A DNA stretch of 64,000 bases, from assembly GCF_040451425.1 (NCBI RefSeq), contig NZ_CP144374.1:310001-374000 (forward strand), in the 5' to 3' direction. The translations under genes were made by a program, and so were the position numbers. The notes beneath the pieces were generated by a model. The model did not search any database. It was not told the origin of the DNA and saw only the letters and a program-made list of their open reading frames with translations. Below, one piece after another: positions 27,603-36,199 of this stretch (its first letter is position 1; every line of letters starts with the position of its first letter). The stretch comes from Thermodesulfovibrio sp. 3462-1. GTDB lineage: Bacteria > Nitrospirota > Thermodesulfovibrionia > Thermodesulfovibrionales > Thermodesulfovibrionaceae.

Positions 27603-28731
27603 TGACCACAAAAAAACCACCAAATAGCAGAATGAGCAGAATTATTATAAAACTTTGCCACCCGAAATTTTTATATACAATTCCTGGCAGATAAGAGCCA
27701 ACAACACCACCTGAGTAATAAAAAGCTATGTATGCTCCATTTACAAGGCTTTTTTGTGTTGTTACAATTCTATTTAAATAACCAGAAGCTACTGAATGAA
27801 CGAGAAACATCCCAGAGCAAAAACCAAACATTGCAATAAATATTAGCAACATGTTGGGTAGACTTAATATCAAAAGAAAAAATCCATAGACAGAAAAACC
27901 AAATAACATGGTTTTTCTTTCGTTCCCAATGACTCTTATAATTTTTGTTGCGATAAAGGATATGAAAATTCCCGTGATGTAACCTGAATAAATAAGTCCT
28001 ATAAGCATTTCGCTGGCTTGTTTATTAATGCTTTTTATCCTGAAAGGCAAGAAATTTGTTATCCCCGAGAAAACAAAAAACAAGCAGAAAACAGCGATGT
28101 AAATATAAAAAATTTTTTTATTGAAAACAACAAGCTTAAAGTTCTTAAAACTAAGATAATCTTTTTTTTGAATTTTTGGTATCTTAAGCTCTTCCATAAA
28201 ATAATAAACTATAGGAAGAACAACAAGAAGACTCAATGACATTACTTGAAAACACGCTCTCCACCCAAAATAATTAGCTATAATACTACCGAGAACTCTT
28301 CCAAGAAGTCCTCCAATTATTGTAAAAGCAATATAATAGGACATAAAAAATTGAATTTTTTCTTTTACAGATTTTAATGCGATATATGTTGTGTTTGAAG
28401 TAAGAATTGCAGAGATTAAAAAACCCTCTATAAACCTGAGGAATATAACCAGATAAACATTTTCTGCCATAGATATTGAAAATACAACAAAAGAGTGTAT
28501 TGCAGCAGCGAAGATGATCATTTTTCTTGGAGAAAAAAAATTAAGCAAAACTCCTGAGATAACAGGAATTACTGTAAGAGGAATGAAAGTGGCACTCATA
28601 ATTAGTGATATCGTATCCATTTCAACTTTAAAAGAACTTCCAAGTAGGGGTAAAAGAGGCTGAGGCATGTGCAATGCTGAAATTGTAAGTATGGTTGTAT
28701 AGATTATGGCAAGAAAATCCTTAATTGGCAT
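27580..28731 (-). CDS. Major facilitator superfamily transporter
   Basis: Twelve predicted membrane helices over 383 aa. Helix 1 begins FLAIIYTTILTISALHMPQPLLP, and the loop after helix 2 has FSPRKMIIF in the position of the MFS A-motif (a weak match). Similar to drug or sugar efflux members of the DHA1 type. It follows glpX on the minus strand after a hairpin, so it may be separately expressed. The substrate is not predictable. Confidence 0.88.
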   Translation of the reverse strand: MPIKDFLAIIYTTILTISALHMPQPLLPLLGSSFKVEMDTISLIMSATFIPLTVIPVISGVLLNFFSPRKMIIFAAAIHSFVVFSISMAENVYLVIFLRFIEGFLISAILTSNTTYIALKSVKEKIQFFMSYYIAFTIIGGLLGRVLGSIIANYFGWRACFQVMSLSLLVVLPIVYYFMEELKIPKIQKKDYLSFKNFKLVVFNKKIFYIYIAVFCLFFVFSGITNFLPFRIKSINKQASEMLIGLIYSGYITGIFISFIATKIIRVIGNERKTMLFGFSVYGFFLLILSLPNMLLIFIAMFGFCSGMFLVHSVASGYLNRIVTTQKSLVNGAYIAFYYSGGVVGSYLPGIVYKNFGWQSFIIILLILLFGGFFVVTKLSDHS

Positions 28732-28745
28732 GGATGAAATTTTTG

Positions 28746-28780
28746 AAAAAACTCTCCCTTTTGTTTTTTAAGAGTTTTTA
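28746..28780 (-). terminator. AT-rich hairpin after glpX
   Basis: AAAAAACTCT at 28746-28755 is complementary to AGAGTTTTTA at 28771-28780 over about nine pairs; on the minus strand the distal arm ends in a T-run. It lies between the glpX stop and the MFS start and probably terminates glpX. Confidence 0.5.
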
Positions 28781-28796
28781 CAGTAAAATAGCAAAA

Positions 28797-29762
28797 CTAC
28801 AATGTTATTCTTACCAGTTTGTCAAAAATATGAATTGTATCAACAAATCTTACAATCTTTTGATAGGATTCTATCACAATTGAGTGAGTTCTTGCGCCTC
28901 CACCAAAAAATCTTACTCCATTAAGCAGGTCTCCCTTTGTTACTCCTGTAGCAACAAAAATTATGTCATCACTTGGAACGAGGTCATCAAGAGTGTAAAC
29001 TTTGTCTTCATCAATGTCCATACCATAGCTTATAGCACGCTTTTTTTCTTCTTCATTTCTCCATCGCATTCTTGCCTGCATTTCTCCACCAAGAGATTTT
29101 ACAGCTGCCGCTGAAAGCACGCCTTCTGGTGCTCCACCAATGCCCATAAGCGCATGAATACCTGTTCCTTCAACAGTTGCTGCAATAGCTGGTGTTATAT
29201 CTCCATCTGAGATTAATTTAATTCTTGCACCAGCAGCGCGAATTTCTTTAATAAGATTTTCATGTCTTGGTCTGTCAAGCACAACCACAACAAGGTCATC
29301 TATGTCACGTCCTAAAGCTTTTGCAAGGGCTTGAAGGTTTTCTTTTACAGATTTTCTTATATCAACCATTCCCTTTGCTTGTGGTCTTACAACAAGTTTT
29401 TCCATATATGTGTCAGGGCAGTGAAGAAGTCCATTTCTTTCTGTTACAGCCATAACAGTAAGAGCATTGGGCATTCCTGTTGCGCAAAGATTTGTTCCTT
29501 CAAGAGGATCAACAGCTATGTCCACTTCAGGACCAGTTGCATTTCCAACTTCTTCTCCAATATAAAGCATAGGTGCTTCATCTCTTTCACCTTCTCCTAT
29601 AACGATTCTACCTTTGATTGGTAAATCATTTAATGCCTTTCTCATTGCTGTTACAGCAGCCTGATCTGCTTCTTTTCTGTCTCCCTTGCCCATCAATCTT
29701 GCAGCTTCAATTGCTGCAAGCTCGCAAACTTTTAAAATTGCGGGAGTCAATGAACTATTCAT
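28797..29762 (-). CDS. glpX: Fructose-1,6-bisphosphatase, class II
   Basis: Gluconeogenic phosphatase of the GlpX type. Seen: AAIEAARLMGKGDRKEADQAAV, GRIVIGEGERDEAPMLYIGE, VDIAVDPLEGTNLCATG with the metal-binding Asp residues, RHENLIKEIRAAGARIKLISDGD, and GIGGAPEGVLSAAA. The 321-aa length is normal. GGAGGAA precedes the ATG. Together with the aldolase and phosphofructokinase genes at 42-44.6 kb it covers the fructose-bisphosphate node. Confidence 0.96.
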   Translation of the reverse strand: MNSSLTPAILKVCELAAIEAARLMGKGDRKEADQAAVTAMRKALNDLPIKGRIVIGEGERDEAPMLYIGEEVGNATGPEVDIAVDPLEGTNLCATGMPNALTVMAVTERNGLLHCPDTYMEKLVVRPQAKGMVDIRKSVKENLQALAKALGRDIDDLVVVVLDRPRHENLIKEIRAAGARIKLISDGDITPAIAATVEGTGIHALMGIGGAPEGVLSAAAVKSLGGEMQARMRWRNEEEKKRAISYGMDIDEDKVYTLDDLVPSDDIIFVATGVTKGDLLNGVRFFGGGARTHSIVIESYQKIVRFVDTIHIFDKLVRITL

Positions 29763-29777
29763 TTTAAATTCCTCCTA

Positions 29778-29939
29778 TTATTTTTTTGAGGTTATTGAAT
29801 AAAAACTTGATATTATCTTTTTTACTTTCTGAGACTTACACTTTGGGCATCTTACCTTTGTTTTTTCCATTTCGCTTATGCTCATTTTCTTCGTAAAAGT
29901 TTCATTGCACTTTTGGCATTGAAACTCATACAAAGGCAT
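29778..29939 (-). CDS. FmdB-like zinc-ribbon small protein
   Basis: A 53-aa ORF starting MPLYEFQCQKCNETFTKK with a second knuckle RCPKCKSQKVKK; the two CxxC pairs (8 and 11, 31 and 34) form a zinc ribbon as in the FmdB-family regulatory peptides. GGAGGTGG stands 4 nt before the ATG. The stop lies 15 nt before the glpX start, so it is probably co-transcribed with glpX and radC. The function of the family is poorly defined. Confidence 0.85.
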   Translation of the reverse strand: MPLYEFQCQKCNETFTKKMSISEMEKTKVRCPKCKSQKVKKIISSFYSITSKK

Positions 29940-29949
29940 AAGCCACCTC

Positions 29950-30621
29950 CTAAATTAGATTTTTTTCTTTCATGCTAAAGTATCTTCCATTTCCTATAAT
30001 TACATGGTCTAAAAGGGAAATTTCAAGTATTTCAGAAGCCTTTTTTAATTTTTTTGTAATATCCAGATCTTGCTCAGAAGGAGTAGGGTCTCCGCTTGGA
30101 TGATTATGAGCAAGAATCACTGCATAGGCTGAATGCTTTACTGCTTCTTTAAAAATCTCTCTTGGATGAATTATTGTTTGCGTTAATATTCCTTCTGAAA
30201 CTTTAATCTCTTTGATGAGTTTCAACTTTGTATCAAGTAAAAGAGTGATAAAAACTTCTTTTTTTAATCCACTAAGCTTAGGATAAAGATAATTGTAAAC
30301 TGCATTGGCAGAATTAAAGTTTTTTTCTTTTTCTGCATGGCTTAAAACTCTTCTTCCCAGCTCAAAGGATGCTTTAATCTGAGCAATCTTTGCAATTCCA
30401 AGCCCTGCTATATGCTGAAGTTCATTTACTGATGCATCTTCAATTCCTTTTAATCCTCCAAACTTATTTAAAAGCTCAATTGCTGTTTCAACCACTGTTT
30501 TTCCATTAATCCCTGTTCTGAGAACAACAGCAAGCAATTGAGCATCTGAGAGGCTTTGAGCACCTTCTTTAATAAGTCTTTCTCTGGGTCTTTCAGCTTC
30601 TGGCCATTCCTTAAGCTTCAT
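29950..30621 (-). CDS. radC: RadC/YsxA-family JAMM-domain protein
   Basis: Begins with the UPF0758 N-terminal region (MKLKEWPEAERPRERL), then a helix-hairpin-helix (GLGIAKIAQIKA), and a JAMM metalloprotease-like domain with HNHPSGDPTPSEQD, the full zinc motif. The 223-aa length is normal. It overlaps metG by 4 nt. Historically annotated as a DNA repair protein, though that role is doubtful. Confidence 0.95.
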   Translation of the reverse strand: MKLKEWPEAERPRERLIKEGAQSLSDAQLLAVVLRTGINGKTVVETAIELLNKFGGLKGIEDASVNELQHIAGLGIAKIAQIKASFELGRRVLSHAEKEKNFNSANAVYNYLYPKLSGLKKEVFITLLLDTKLKLIKEIKVSEGILTQTIIHPREIFKEAVKHSAYAVILAHNHPSGDPTPSEQDLDITKKLKKASEILEISLLDHVIIGNGRYFSMKEKNLI

Positions 30622-32513
30622 TTTATTCCCGCACCAGGATTAACTTCTCTGTCAACTGTAAGAATTGATATAGTGCCATCTGAAGCAGTTGCTGCGAGTA
30701 GCATACCTTGAGATTCAACTCCCATGAGTTTAACTGGTTTAAGGTTGGACACAACAATAATTGATTTGCCAATTAACTGTTCAGGTGAATAGGATTTTCC
30801 AATTCCTGCAACAATTTGTCTTTGCTGTCCAATATCTACAATAAGTTTTATAAGCTTTTCTGATCCCTTTATTCTTTCAGCTTCAATAACCTTTCCTACT
30901 TTAAGTTTTATCTTCATAAAATCTTCTATACCTATAAGCTCTTGCATTTTACTGTTGTCTTCCTTGATTTTTTGTTCTGACTCATTATCTTTTTTTGTCT
31001 GTATTCTTGGAAAGATTTGTTCAATCTTTTCAGTCTTAACCTCCTTTAACTGAATACTCCAGCTTAACATATTATAATCAATTTTTAAAGATTTTAATCC
31101 TAAGGCATTCCAGATTTTCATCGCTGTATCAGGCATAAAAGGATAGAGAAAAACAGTTATGATTCTGATGCTATTCCATATGTTAAAAAGTATAAGAGAG
31201 AGTTTTTCAGAATCCTCTTTTGATATTTTCCATGGCTCTGTTTTTGCAATATAGTTGTTTGTAAGGGATATAGCTTCCCATATTTTTTCAAGAACAATAT
31301 TGAATTTGAACTCATCCCACAGTTTTTCATTGTCAATCTCTGTTATTAATTTTTTAATTTGTATTGTAAAATCATCATCTATCCACATTGGGTTTATCTG
31401 ACCATTCATGTATTTTTCATTCATCACAAGAAAACGATTGAGGAGATTACCAAGGTCATTGGCAAGATCATTGTTTATTCTTCTTACAATTGCTTCTTCT
31501 GAAAAATCTCCATCAAGGCCAAAGGAAACTTCACGGAACAAAAAGTATCTGAGGGTATCTACTCCATATTTTTTTATAATTTCATGGGGATTTACAACAT
31601 TACCAAGAGATTTTGACATTTTAGCACCCTGCACAGTCCACCATCCATGGGCAAATATATTTCTTGGAAGAGGCATTCCCAAAGCCATGAGCATTGTTGA
31701 CCAGTAAACTGCATGGGTTATCAAAATGTCTTTCCCAATTAAATGATGATCAGGTGGCCACCACTCAATATTTTTGGGTGCAAGATAATTCAATGCTGAG
31801 TAATAATTAACCAGTGCATCAAACCATACATAGGTAGTATAGTTTTCATCAAAGGGAAGAGGAATTCCCCAGCTAAGCCTCTGTCGAGGACGAGATATGC
31901 AAAGATCACCAAGAGGTTTATTTTTAAGAAATGAAAGAACCTCATTTTTTCTCGTTTCAGGAAGAATGTATTCAGGATTTTTTTCAATGTAATCAATGAG
32001 AGAGTTCTGATATTTGGACATGAGGAAAAAGTAGTTTTCTTCTTCAATGTATTCAACATCTCTTCCGCAGTCAGGGCATTTTCCTTCTATTAAATCTTTG
32101 GCTGTCCAGAATCTTTCACAGGGAGTGCAATACATTCCTGAGTATTTTCTTTTTTCAATTTCTCCTTTATCGTAAAGTTTTTGAAGTATTGCACTAACAA
32201 CTTTTTTGTGTTCTTCATCAGTTGTTCGTATAAAAGCATCATTGCGTATATTTAATTCATTCCATAATGTTTTAAAGTTTTCAACCATTATATCCGCATG
32301 TTCCTTTGGAGACCTACCACGCTCACGAGCTGCTTTTTCAACCTTCTGTCCGTGTTCATCTGTGCCTGTAAGAAAAAAAACTTTTTTCCCTTTAAGTCTC
32401 ATATATCTTGCCAGTATGTCTGCAGCCAGTGTTGTGTAGGCATGTCCAATATGTGGAATATCATTGACATAATAAATTGGTGTTGTAATATAAAATCCCT
32501 TATTTTGACTCAT
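30618..32513 (-). CDS. metG: Methionyl-tRNA synthetase with C-terminal tRNA-binding domain
   Basis: Charges tRNA-Met. Signature HIGHAYTTLAAD, zinc knuckle with CTPC and CPDC, KMSKSLGN, anticodon-binding helical domain, and a C-terminal EMAP/Trbp111-type domain (LKVGKVIEAERI, QIVAGIGKSY) that dimerises and binds tRNA. The start is placed at ATG 32513 (631 aa) because GGAGG stands 5 nt upstream, rather than at 32534. It overlaps the end of the RicT-like gene by 14 nt. Confidence 0.97.
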   Translation of the reverse strand: MSQNKGFYITTPIYYVNDIPHIGHAYTTLAADILARYMRLKGKKVFFLTGTDEHGQKVEKAARERGRSPKEHADIMVENFKTLWNELNIRNDAFIRTTDEEHKKVVSAILQKLYDKGEIEKRKYSGMYCTPCERFWTAKDLIEGKCPDCGRDVEYIEEENYFFLMSKYQNSLIDYIEKNPEYILPETRKNEVLSFLKNKPLGDLCISRPRQRLSWGIPLPFDENYTTYVWFDALVNYYSALNYLAPKNIEWWPPDHHLIGKDILITHAVYWSTMLMALGMPLPRNIFAHGWWTVQGAKMSKSLGNVVNPHEIIKKYGVDTLRYFLFREVSFGLDGDFSEEAIVRRINNDLANDLGNLLNRFLVMNEKYMNGQINPMWIDDDFTIQIKKLITEIDNEKLWDEFKFNIVLEKIWEAISLTNNYIAKTEPWKISKEDSEKLSLILFNIWNSIRIITVFLYPFMPDTAMKIWNALGLKSLKIDYNMLSWSIQLKEVKTEKIEQIFPRIQTKKDNESEQKIKEDNSKMQELIGIEDFMKIKLKVGKVIEAERIKGSEKLIKLIVDIGQQRQIVAGIGKSYSPEQLIGKSIIVVSNLKPVKLMGVESQGMLLAATASDGTISILTVDREVNPGAGIK

Positions 32514-33258
32514 CCTTTCCTCCAGAACTTTCATCTATTAATTCTTCTGCCTCTTTTATAATAAAGGACAGTTTTTTAATTTCAGGCTCTTTTTCTTCCT
32601 GAGCAATAATTTCTTCATCAACAGTATCCTCTGCTTCATCATAGTATTCGTGTCTTAGACAACATTTCAACCTTCCGCAAAGACCTGAAAGCTTGGAAAC
32701 ATTAAGCACAATTTCCTGATCTTTAGCCATTTTTAAAGAAATTGGCTTAAAGAAACTTATAAATGTTTTACAGCATGTCTCAAACCCACAAACTCCAATC
32801 CCACCAAGAAATTTTGCTTCATCCCTTACTCCTATCTGCCTCATTTCTATTCTCGTTTTGAATTTTGCTGCAAGGTCTTTAACCAGTTCTCTGAAATCAA
32901 TCCTACCTTCTGCAGTAAAATAGAAGATAATTCTTTTTCTGTCAAGGGCAGACTCCACCACTAATAGTTTCATCGGTAACTGTCTTTCATTTATTCTTTG
33001 AAGACAAAAATTCCATGCTTCTTTCTCTAAAGAAAGATTTTTCTGAAAGGCTTCCATATCTTCCTGAGTTGCCTTTCTCATGACTGGCTTAAAAGAGTTT
33101 TCTGTGTCAGAAGAAGTTTTCAAAACATATCCCAAGGTTAATCCAAAATCACCCTCCACAACAACAAAATCACCTTTTTTTAATTCTATACCAAGGTTGT
33201 TTAAATAGCGATAAACTTTACCAAAAGGTCTAACTCTTACATGTACTATATTGTTCAT
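32500..33258 (-). CDS. PSP1-domain protein, RicT/YaaT-like
   Basis: A 252-aa protein with the PSP1 C-terminal domain. The cysteine-rich part GVCGFETCCKTFI and SGLCGRLKCCLRHEYY holds the ligands that in Bacillus RicT (YaaT) take part in Fe-S cluster binding with RicA and RicF. ALDRKRIIFYFTAEGRIDFRELVKDLA is the family signature. It lies between holB and metG, the same neighbourhood as in Firmicutes (tmk-holB-yaaT), which supports the assignment. No RicA/RicF homologue is in the window. Confidence 0.9.
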   Translation of the reverse strand: MNNIVHVRVRPFGKVYRYLNNLGIELKKGDFVVVEGDFGLTLGYVLKTSSDTENSFKPVMRKATQEDMEAFQKNLSLEKEAWNFCLQRINERQLPMKLLVVESALDRKRIIFYFTAEGRIDFRELVKDLAAKFKTRIEMRQIGVRDEAKFLGGIGVCGFETCCKTFISFFKPISLKMAKDQEIVLNVSKLSGLCGRLKCCLRHEYYDEAEDTVDEEIIAQEEKEPEIKKLSFIIKEAEELIDESSGGKDESK

Positions 33259-33269
33259 CCCTGTATCTC

Positions 33270-34223
33270 CTATTGTTCTAAGTTAGTTGTTTCTTGCTTT
33301 TTTATAGTTATCAAATTCCCAAGAAGATAAGTCATATAATTCCATACAATTGACTTATTTAAATTTAAATCAATGCTTCTTTTTATGTTTTGTATCTCTT
33401 CATAAAGATTAAACAATTCCTCTGGAGATGCATTTTCTTTTAGTTTAAAATCTGAGGGTAAAATAGGGCAATATGAAGTTTTAAGAAAAAATCCCAAAAG
33501 GCAGTCTCTAAGAAAAATACATAAAAAATCTATCCACCATTTAACATCTTCATTGTCTTTCCACGGTGATTTTTTATTCTTTTCTTTCATGTTTTTTAAT
33601 GTGCTATTAAACCATTGAATATCTTTTGATACATCCCTTGATATAAAAAGCCCTGGTTTACCCATAATAATTCTGATTAAACTGTCTTCAACATCAGGTA
33701 GAATCTTTTTTACTGCTTGAGTTGAAAGAGGTGTAAAATATACTTTAAAACATCTTGAAATCAGAGGTTCTGGTAAAGTATCAATATTTTCGCAGATAAG
33801 AATTATTACAGTATTTTCAGGAGGCTCTTCAACTGTTTTAAGAAAGGCATTTGCTGCTGCATGATTCATTTTATGTGCTTCTTTTATGATAACAACTTTA
33901 TACCTTCCTTCAAGAGGACGGAAAGAAACAAACTCTTCAACCTCTCTTATGCTGGTCACTGTTACTACATCCTTTTCAGCAGTTACGAGTTTAACATCTG
34001 GATGCAATCCCTGTTCAATTTTTTTGCATGATGTGCAAATATTGCAGGCATCTTCTTCAGAATTCAAGCAATTCAGAGCTTTGGCATAGTTGATAGCTGT
34101 TGAAGTTTTTCCGATATAAGCGTCTCCCAGAAATAATAAAGCACTGGGAATCTTTTTCGTCCTTAATGTGCCCTTGAGTAGTTTTATTGCTTTTTCCTGG
34201 GATATGATTTCATTAAAACTCAT
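33270..34223 (-). CDS. holB: DNA polymerase III delta' subunit
   Basis: Clamp-loader subunit. Starts MSFNEIISQEKAIKLLKGTL; Walker-A-like GDAYIGKTSTA; zinc module with Cys residues in CLNSEEDACNICTSC; VVIIKEAHKMNHAAANAFLKTVEEPPENT, with the sensor region and the conserved EEPP. The start is set at ATG 34223 by family alignment; an in-frame TTG at 34250 is an alternative. No good ribosome-binding site is seen for either. The short gap to tmk carries four phased 10-bp repeats. Confidence 0.93.
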   Translation of the reverse strand: MSFNEIISQEKAIKLLKGTLRTKKIPSALLFLGDAYIGKTSTAINYAKALNCLNSEEDACNICTSCKKIEQGLHPDVKLVTAEKDVVTVTSIREVEEFVSFRPLEGRYKVVIIKEAHKMNHAAANAFLKTVEEPPENTVIILICENIDTLPEPLISRCFKVYFTPLSTQAVKKILPDVEDSLIRIIMGKPGLFISRDVSKDIQWFNSTLKNMKEKNKKSPWKDNEDVKWWIDFLCIFLRDCLLGFFLKTSYCPILPSDFKLKENASPEELFNLYEEIQNIKRSIDLNLNKSIVWNYMTYLLGNLITIKKQETTNLEQ

Positions 34224-34230
34224 TTTATTA

Positions 34231-34270
34231 AATGGTTCAACATATTTCAATATTGTTCAAGATAGTTCAA
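34231..34270. repeat. Four 10-bp direct repeats between tmk and holB
   Basis: Four consecutive decamers, each ending TTCAA on the plus strand (aatggTTCAA, catatTTCAA, tattgTTCAA, gatagTTCAA). On the minus, coding strand they read TTGAAC-like at exact 10-bp steps, one helical turn, overlapping the tmk stop and leading into holB. Confidence 0.9.
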
Positions 34271-34887
34271 ATAATCAAGGATTTAACTTTTTTATATATT
34301 TTTTCAGCTATTACATTTATAGACTCAGTGGCATCCAGAACAAAAAATCTTTCTTTGTTTATTTTTGCAAGTTCAAGATAACCCTCTCTTACTTTCTCAT
34401 GAAAGGATAAGGTTTCCATCTCAAATCTATCTTTTTTATTTGCTTTCTTATTTCTTCCAAGCCCGATGCTTGCTGAACAGTCAAGCAATACTGTTAAATC
34501 TGGTATGAATTGACTGAATAGTTTTTTATTCAATTCTTCAATTAAATCAATTGATATACCTCTTACATATCCCTGATAAACTATGGTTGAATCAGTAAAT
34601 CTGTCACATATTACAATAAAACCTGCTTCAAGATGTGGCTTTATTTTTTCCTCAATGTGTTGAGCTCTGTCTGCAAAATAAAGAAGAAGTTCACATAATG
34701 GAGTTATTTTAATTTCTGAATTAAGAAGAATCTCTCTGATGTATCTTCCAGCTAAGGTATCTCCTGGCTCATAAGTATAAAAAACTTTAAATCCTTCATT
34801 CTTCAATGTCTGAGCAAGCAGTCTTCCCTGAGTTGTTTTGCCAGAACCCTCTATGCCTTCAAAGGTTATAAAAATTCCTCTATTCAT
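34267..34887 (-). CDS. tmk: Thymidylate kinase
   Basis: Phosphorylates dTMP to dTDP. P-loop FEGIEGSGKTTQGRLLAQ, the DR(F/Y) motif CDRFTDSTIVYQGYVRG, and the LID-type region NKKANKKDRFEM. The 206-aa length is normal. It overlaps the MetE-like gene by 8 nt and is followed by holB, a widespread pairing. Confidence 0.96.
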   Translation of the reverse strand: MNRGIFITFEGIEGSGKTTQGRLLAQTLKNEGFKVFYTYEPGDTLAGRYIREILLNSEIKITPLCELLLYFADRAQHIEEKIKPHLEAGFIVICDRFTDSTIVYQGYVRGISIDLIEELNKKLFSQFIPDLTVLLDCSASIGLGRNKKANKKDRFEMETLSFHEKVREGYLELAKINKERFFVLDATESINVIAEKIYKKVKSLII

Positions 34888-35875
34888 TTACCAGTTTATT
34901 TTTTAATTTTTTAAGAAGTTCACAAACTCTCTCAGAGCTTGAAACATCAAGAGAGCCCATTCCACAGGATGGAGTAATAAGTGAGTTTTTAATAATTAAA
35001 GGTAAAATTTTTGATATTTCCTCAGTTTTTCTTACTGCTTTTTCAATTATTTCTTCATCGCTAAAAACATTTAAATCATCTGTTGTTGGAATAAATCCCC
35101 AGGCAATATAGCCATTTCTGCTCAGAAATTCTGAAATTTCATCTCTGTAAATTTTGAAAAAATCAAAAAAGAAAAAGGCATCAAAGCTTAAAATATCTAT
35201 ATCAATAGATAAAACCTCTTTCCAGTCAGTTCTTCCACAGCAGTGAATTCCTGCTTTAACATCAAGAGATTTAATAAAAGAAACAATCTCCTTAATTAAT
35301 CTCATTGCTTCAGACTGCTCAACAGAGATATATGCAGATGTGCCAACTGCCTGAAGTATAGGTTCATCAATAAAAATTATTACATTTTCGGCAAAAGTTT
35401 TTAAAAATTCAATCTGCCACCTTACTTTTGCTTTAAGATGCATGAGAGAAAGCTCTCTCAGAGTTTCATCAAAATAAATAAGTTTACCCTCATCATCTTT
35501 AAGAGATAAGGTAAATGTAAGGGGTCCTGTAATCTGTCCTTTAAAGATTTTTATTTTTTCATTTTTTATCAATCTCTGCATACTGTAAAGACCAATTGCA
35601 AATTGTTCACTTACAGGAGATAACATTTCATCATTATAGTTACTTAACCATTCAGTGATAAGCTCATCATTTTTTTTAATGTACACTTTGCCTGATTCAA
35701 AGGTTACTCCAGGAAATCCTTCAGTAAACTGGGCAATCATCTGTTCATTAACTGAATATTTCGGCATCTGAGGCCAAAATGGGATATCAAAATATTTCAA
35801 AATAAGTTCACATGCAAGCCTGACCTCAGTATGAGGCATGCTTCCTATGCCTGTGGTGCTAAATGGTTCAAACAT
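34880..35875 (-). CDS. UROD/MetE-like zinc methyltransferase-fold protein
   Basis: A 331-aa TIM-barrel protein of the cobalamin-independent methionine synthase C-domain/uroporphyrinogen decarboxylase superfamily. It starts FSTTGIGSMPHTE, a typical opening, and has GQITGPLTF. The zinc ligands of MetE appear conserved: His and Cys in GIHCCGRTD and a late Cys in TPSCGMGS. The MetE N-terminal half is absent. Such proteins may use corrinoid or folate methyl donors; the substrate is not known. It is translationally coupled to tmk. Confidence 0.8.
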   Translation of the reverse strand: MFEPFSTTGIGSMPHTEVRLACELILKYFDIPFWPQMPKYSVNEQMIAQFTEGFPGVTFESGKVYIKKNDELITEWLSNYNDEMLSPVSEQFAIGLYSMQRLIKNEKIKIFKGQITGPLTFTLSLKDDEGKLIYFDETLRELSLMHLKAKVRWQIEFLKTFAENVIIFIDEPILQAVGTSAYISVEQSEAMRLIKEIVSFIKSLDVKAGIHCCGRTDWKEVLSIDIDILSFDAFFFFDFFKIYRDEISEFLSRNGYIAWGFIPTTDDLNVFSDEEIIEKAVRKTEEISKILPLIIKNSLITPSCGMGSLDVSSSERVCELLKKLKNKLVNE

Positions 35876-35877
35876 AA

Positions 35878-36093
35878 TTACTCCATTGAGCTGAGTTTTT
35901 TTAGAATATCAGGATACTCTTTTTTAAAATCAGGGAAAACCCTCTTTAAAAACATTTTAATTGCCTTGATTTCAACGGCAAGTTCATTGATTTTTTCTAA
36001 TTTTTTATCAATTTCATCAATTTTTTCTGAAATTACTTTTATCTCAGCTTCTATCAAGGCAATGTTTTCTTTTAAACTCGTTAGGTCTTTCAT
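35878..36093 (-). CDS. Small coiled-coil protein, unknown function
   Basis: A 71-aa hydrophilic protein with clear heptads (LKENIALIEAEIKVISEKI, then DEIDKKLEKINEL). No membrane segment or known domain. It ends two bases before the MetE-like gene start and follows the COX24-domain gene by 10 nt. An AGAGGT element precedes the ATG. Related in style to the coiled-coil proteins at 45.4 and 56.6 kb, but without their C-terminal membrane helix. Confidence 0.6.
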   Translation of the reverse strand: MKDLTSLKENIALIEAEIKVISEKIDEIDKKLEKINELAVEIKAIKMFLKRVFPDFKKEYPDILKKLSSME

Positions 36094-36103
36094 AATTTAC
36101 CTC

Positions 36104-36199
36104 TTATTTGTTTCTTCTTTGTGCTCTCATTTTTTTGCGAAGCTTTCTGTATTTATGTTTTTTTATCTTTTTTTTCCTCCACTTAAGAACACTTCCCAC
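36104..36199 (-). CDS. AURKAIP1/COX24-domain mini-protein
   Basis: A 31-residue, very basic protein beginning MGSVLKWRKKKIKKHK and ending RAQRRNK, the pattern of the bacterial AURKAIP1/COX24-domain peptides, probably ribosome-associated as their mitochondrial homologue is (mS38). It starts with GTG 36199 inside the last codons of the activase gene in another frame; AGGAGGTGA a few bases upstream is a full Shine-Dalgarno site and itself encodes part of the activase C-terminus. Confidence 0.85.
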   Translation of the reverse strand: MGSVLKWRKKKIKKHKYRKLRKKMRAQRRNK

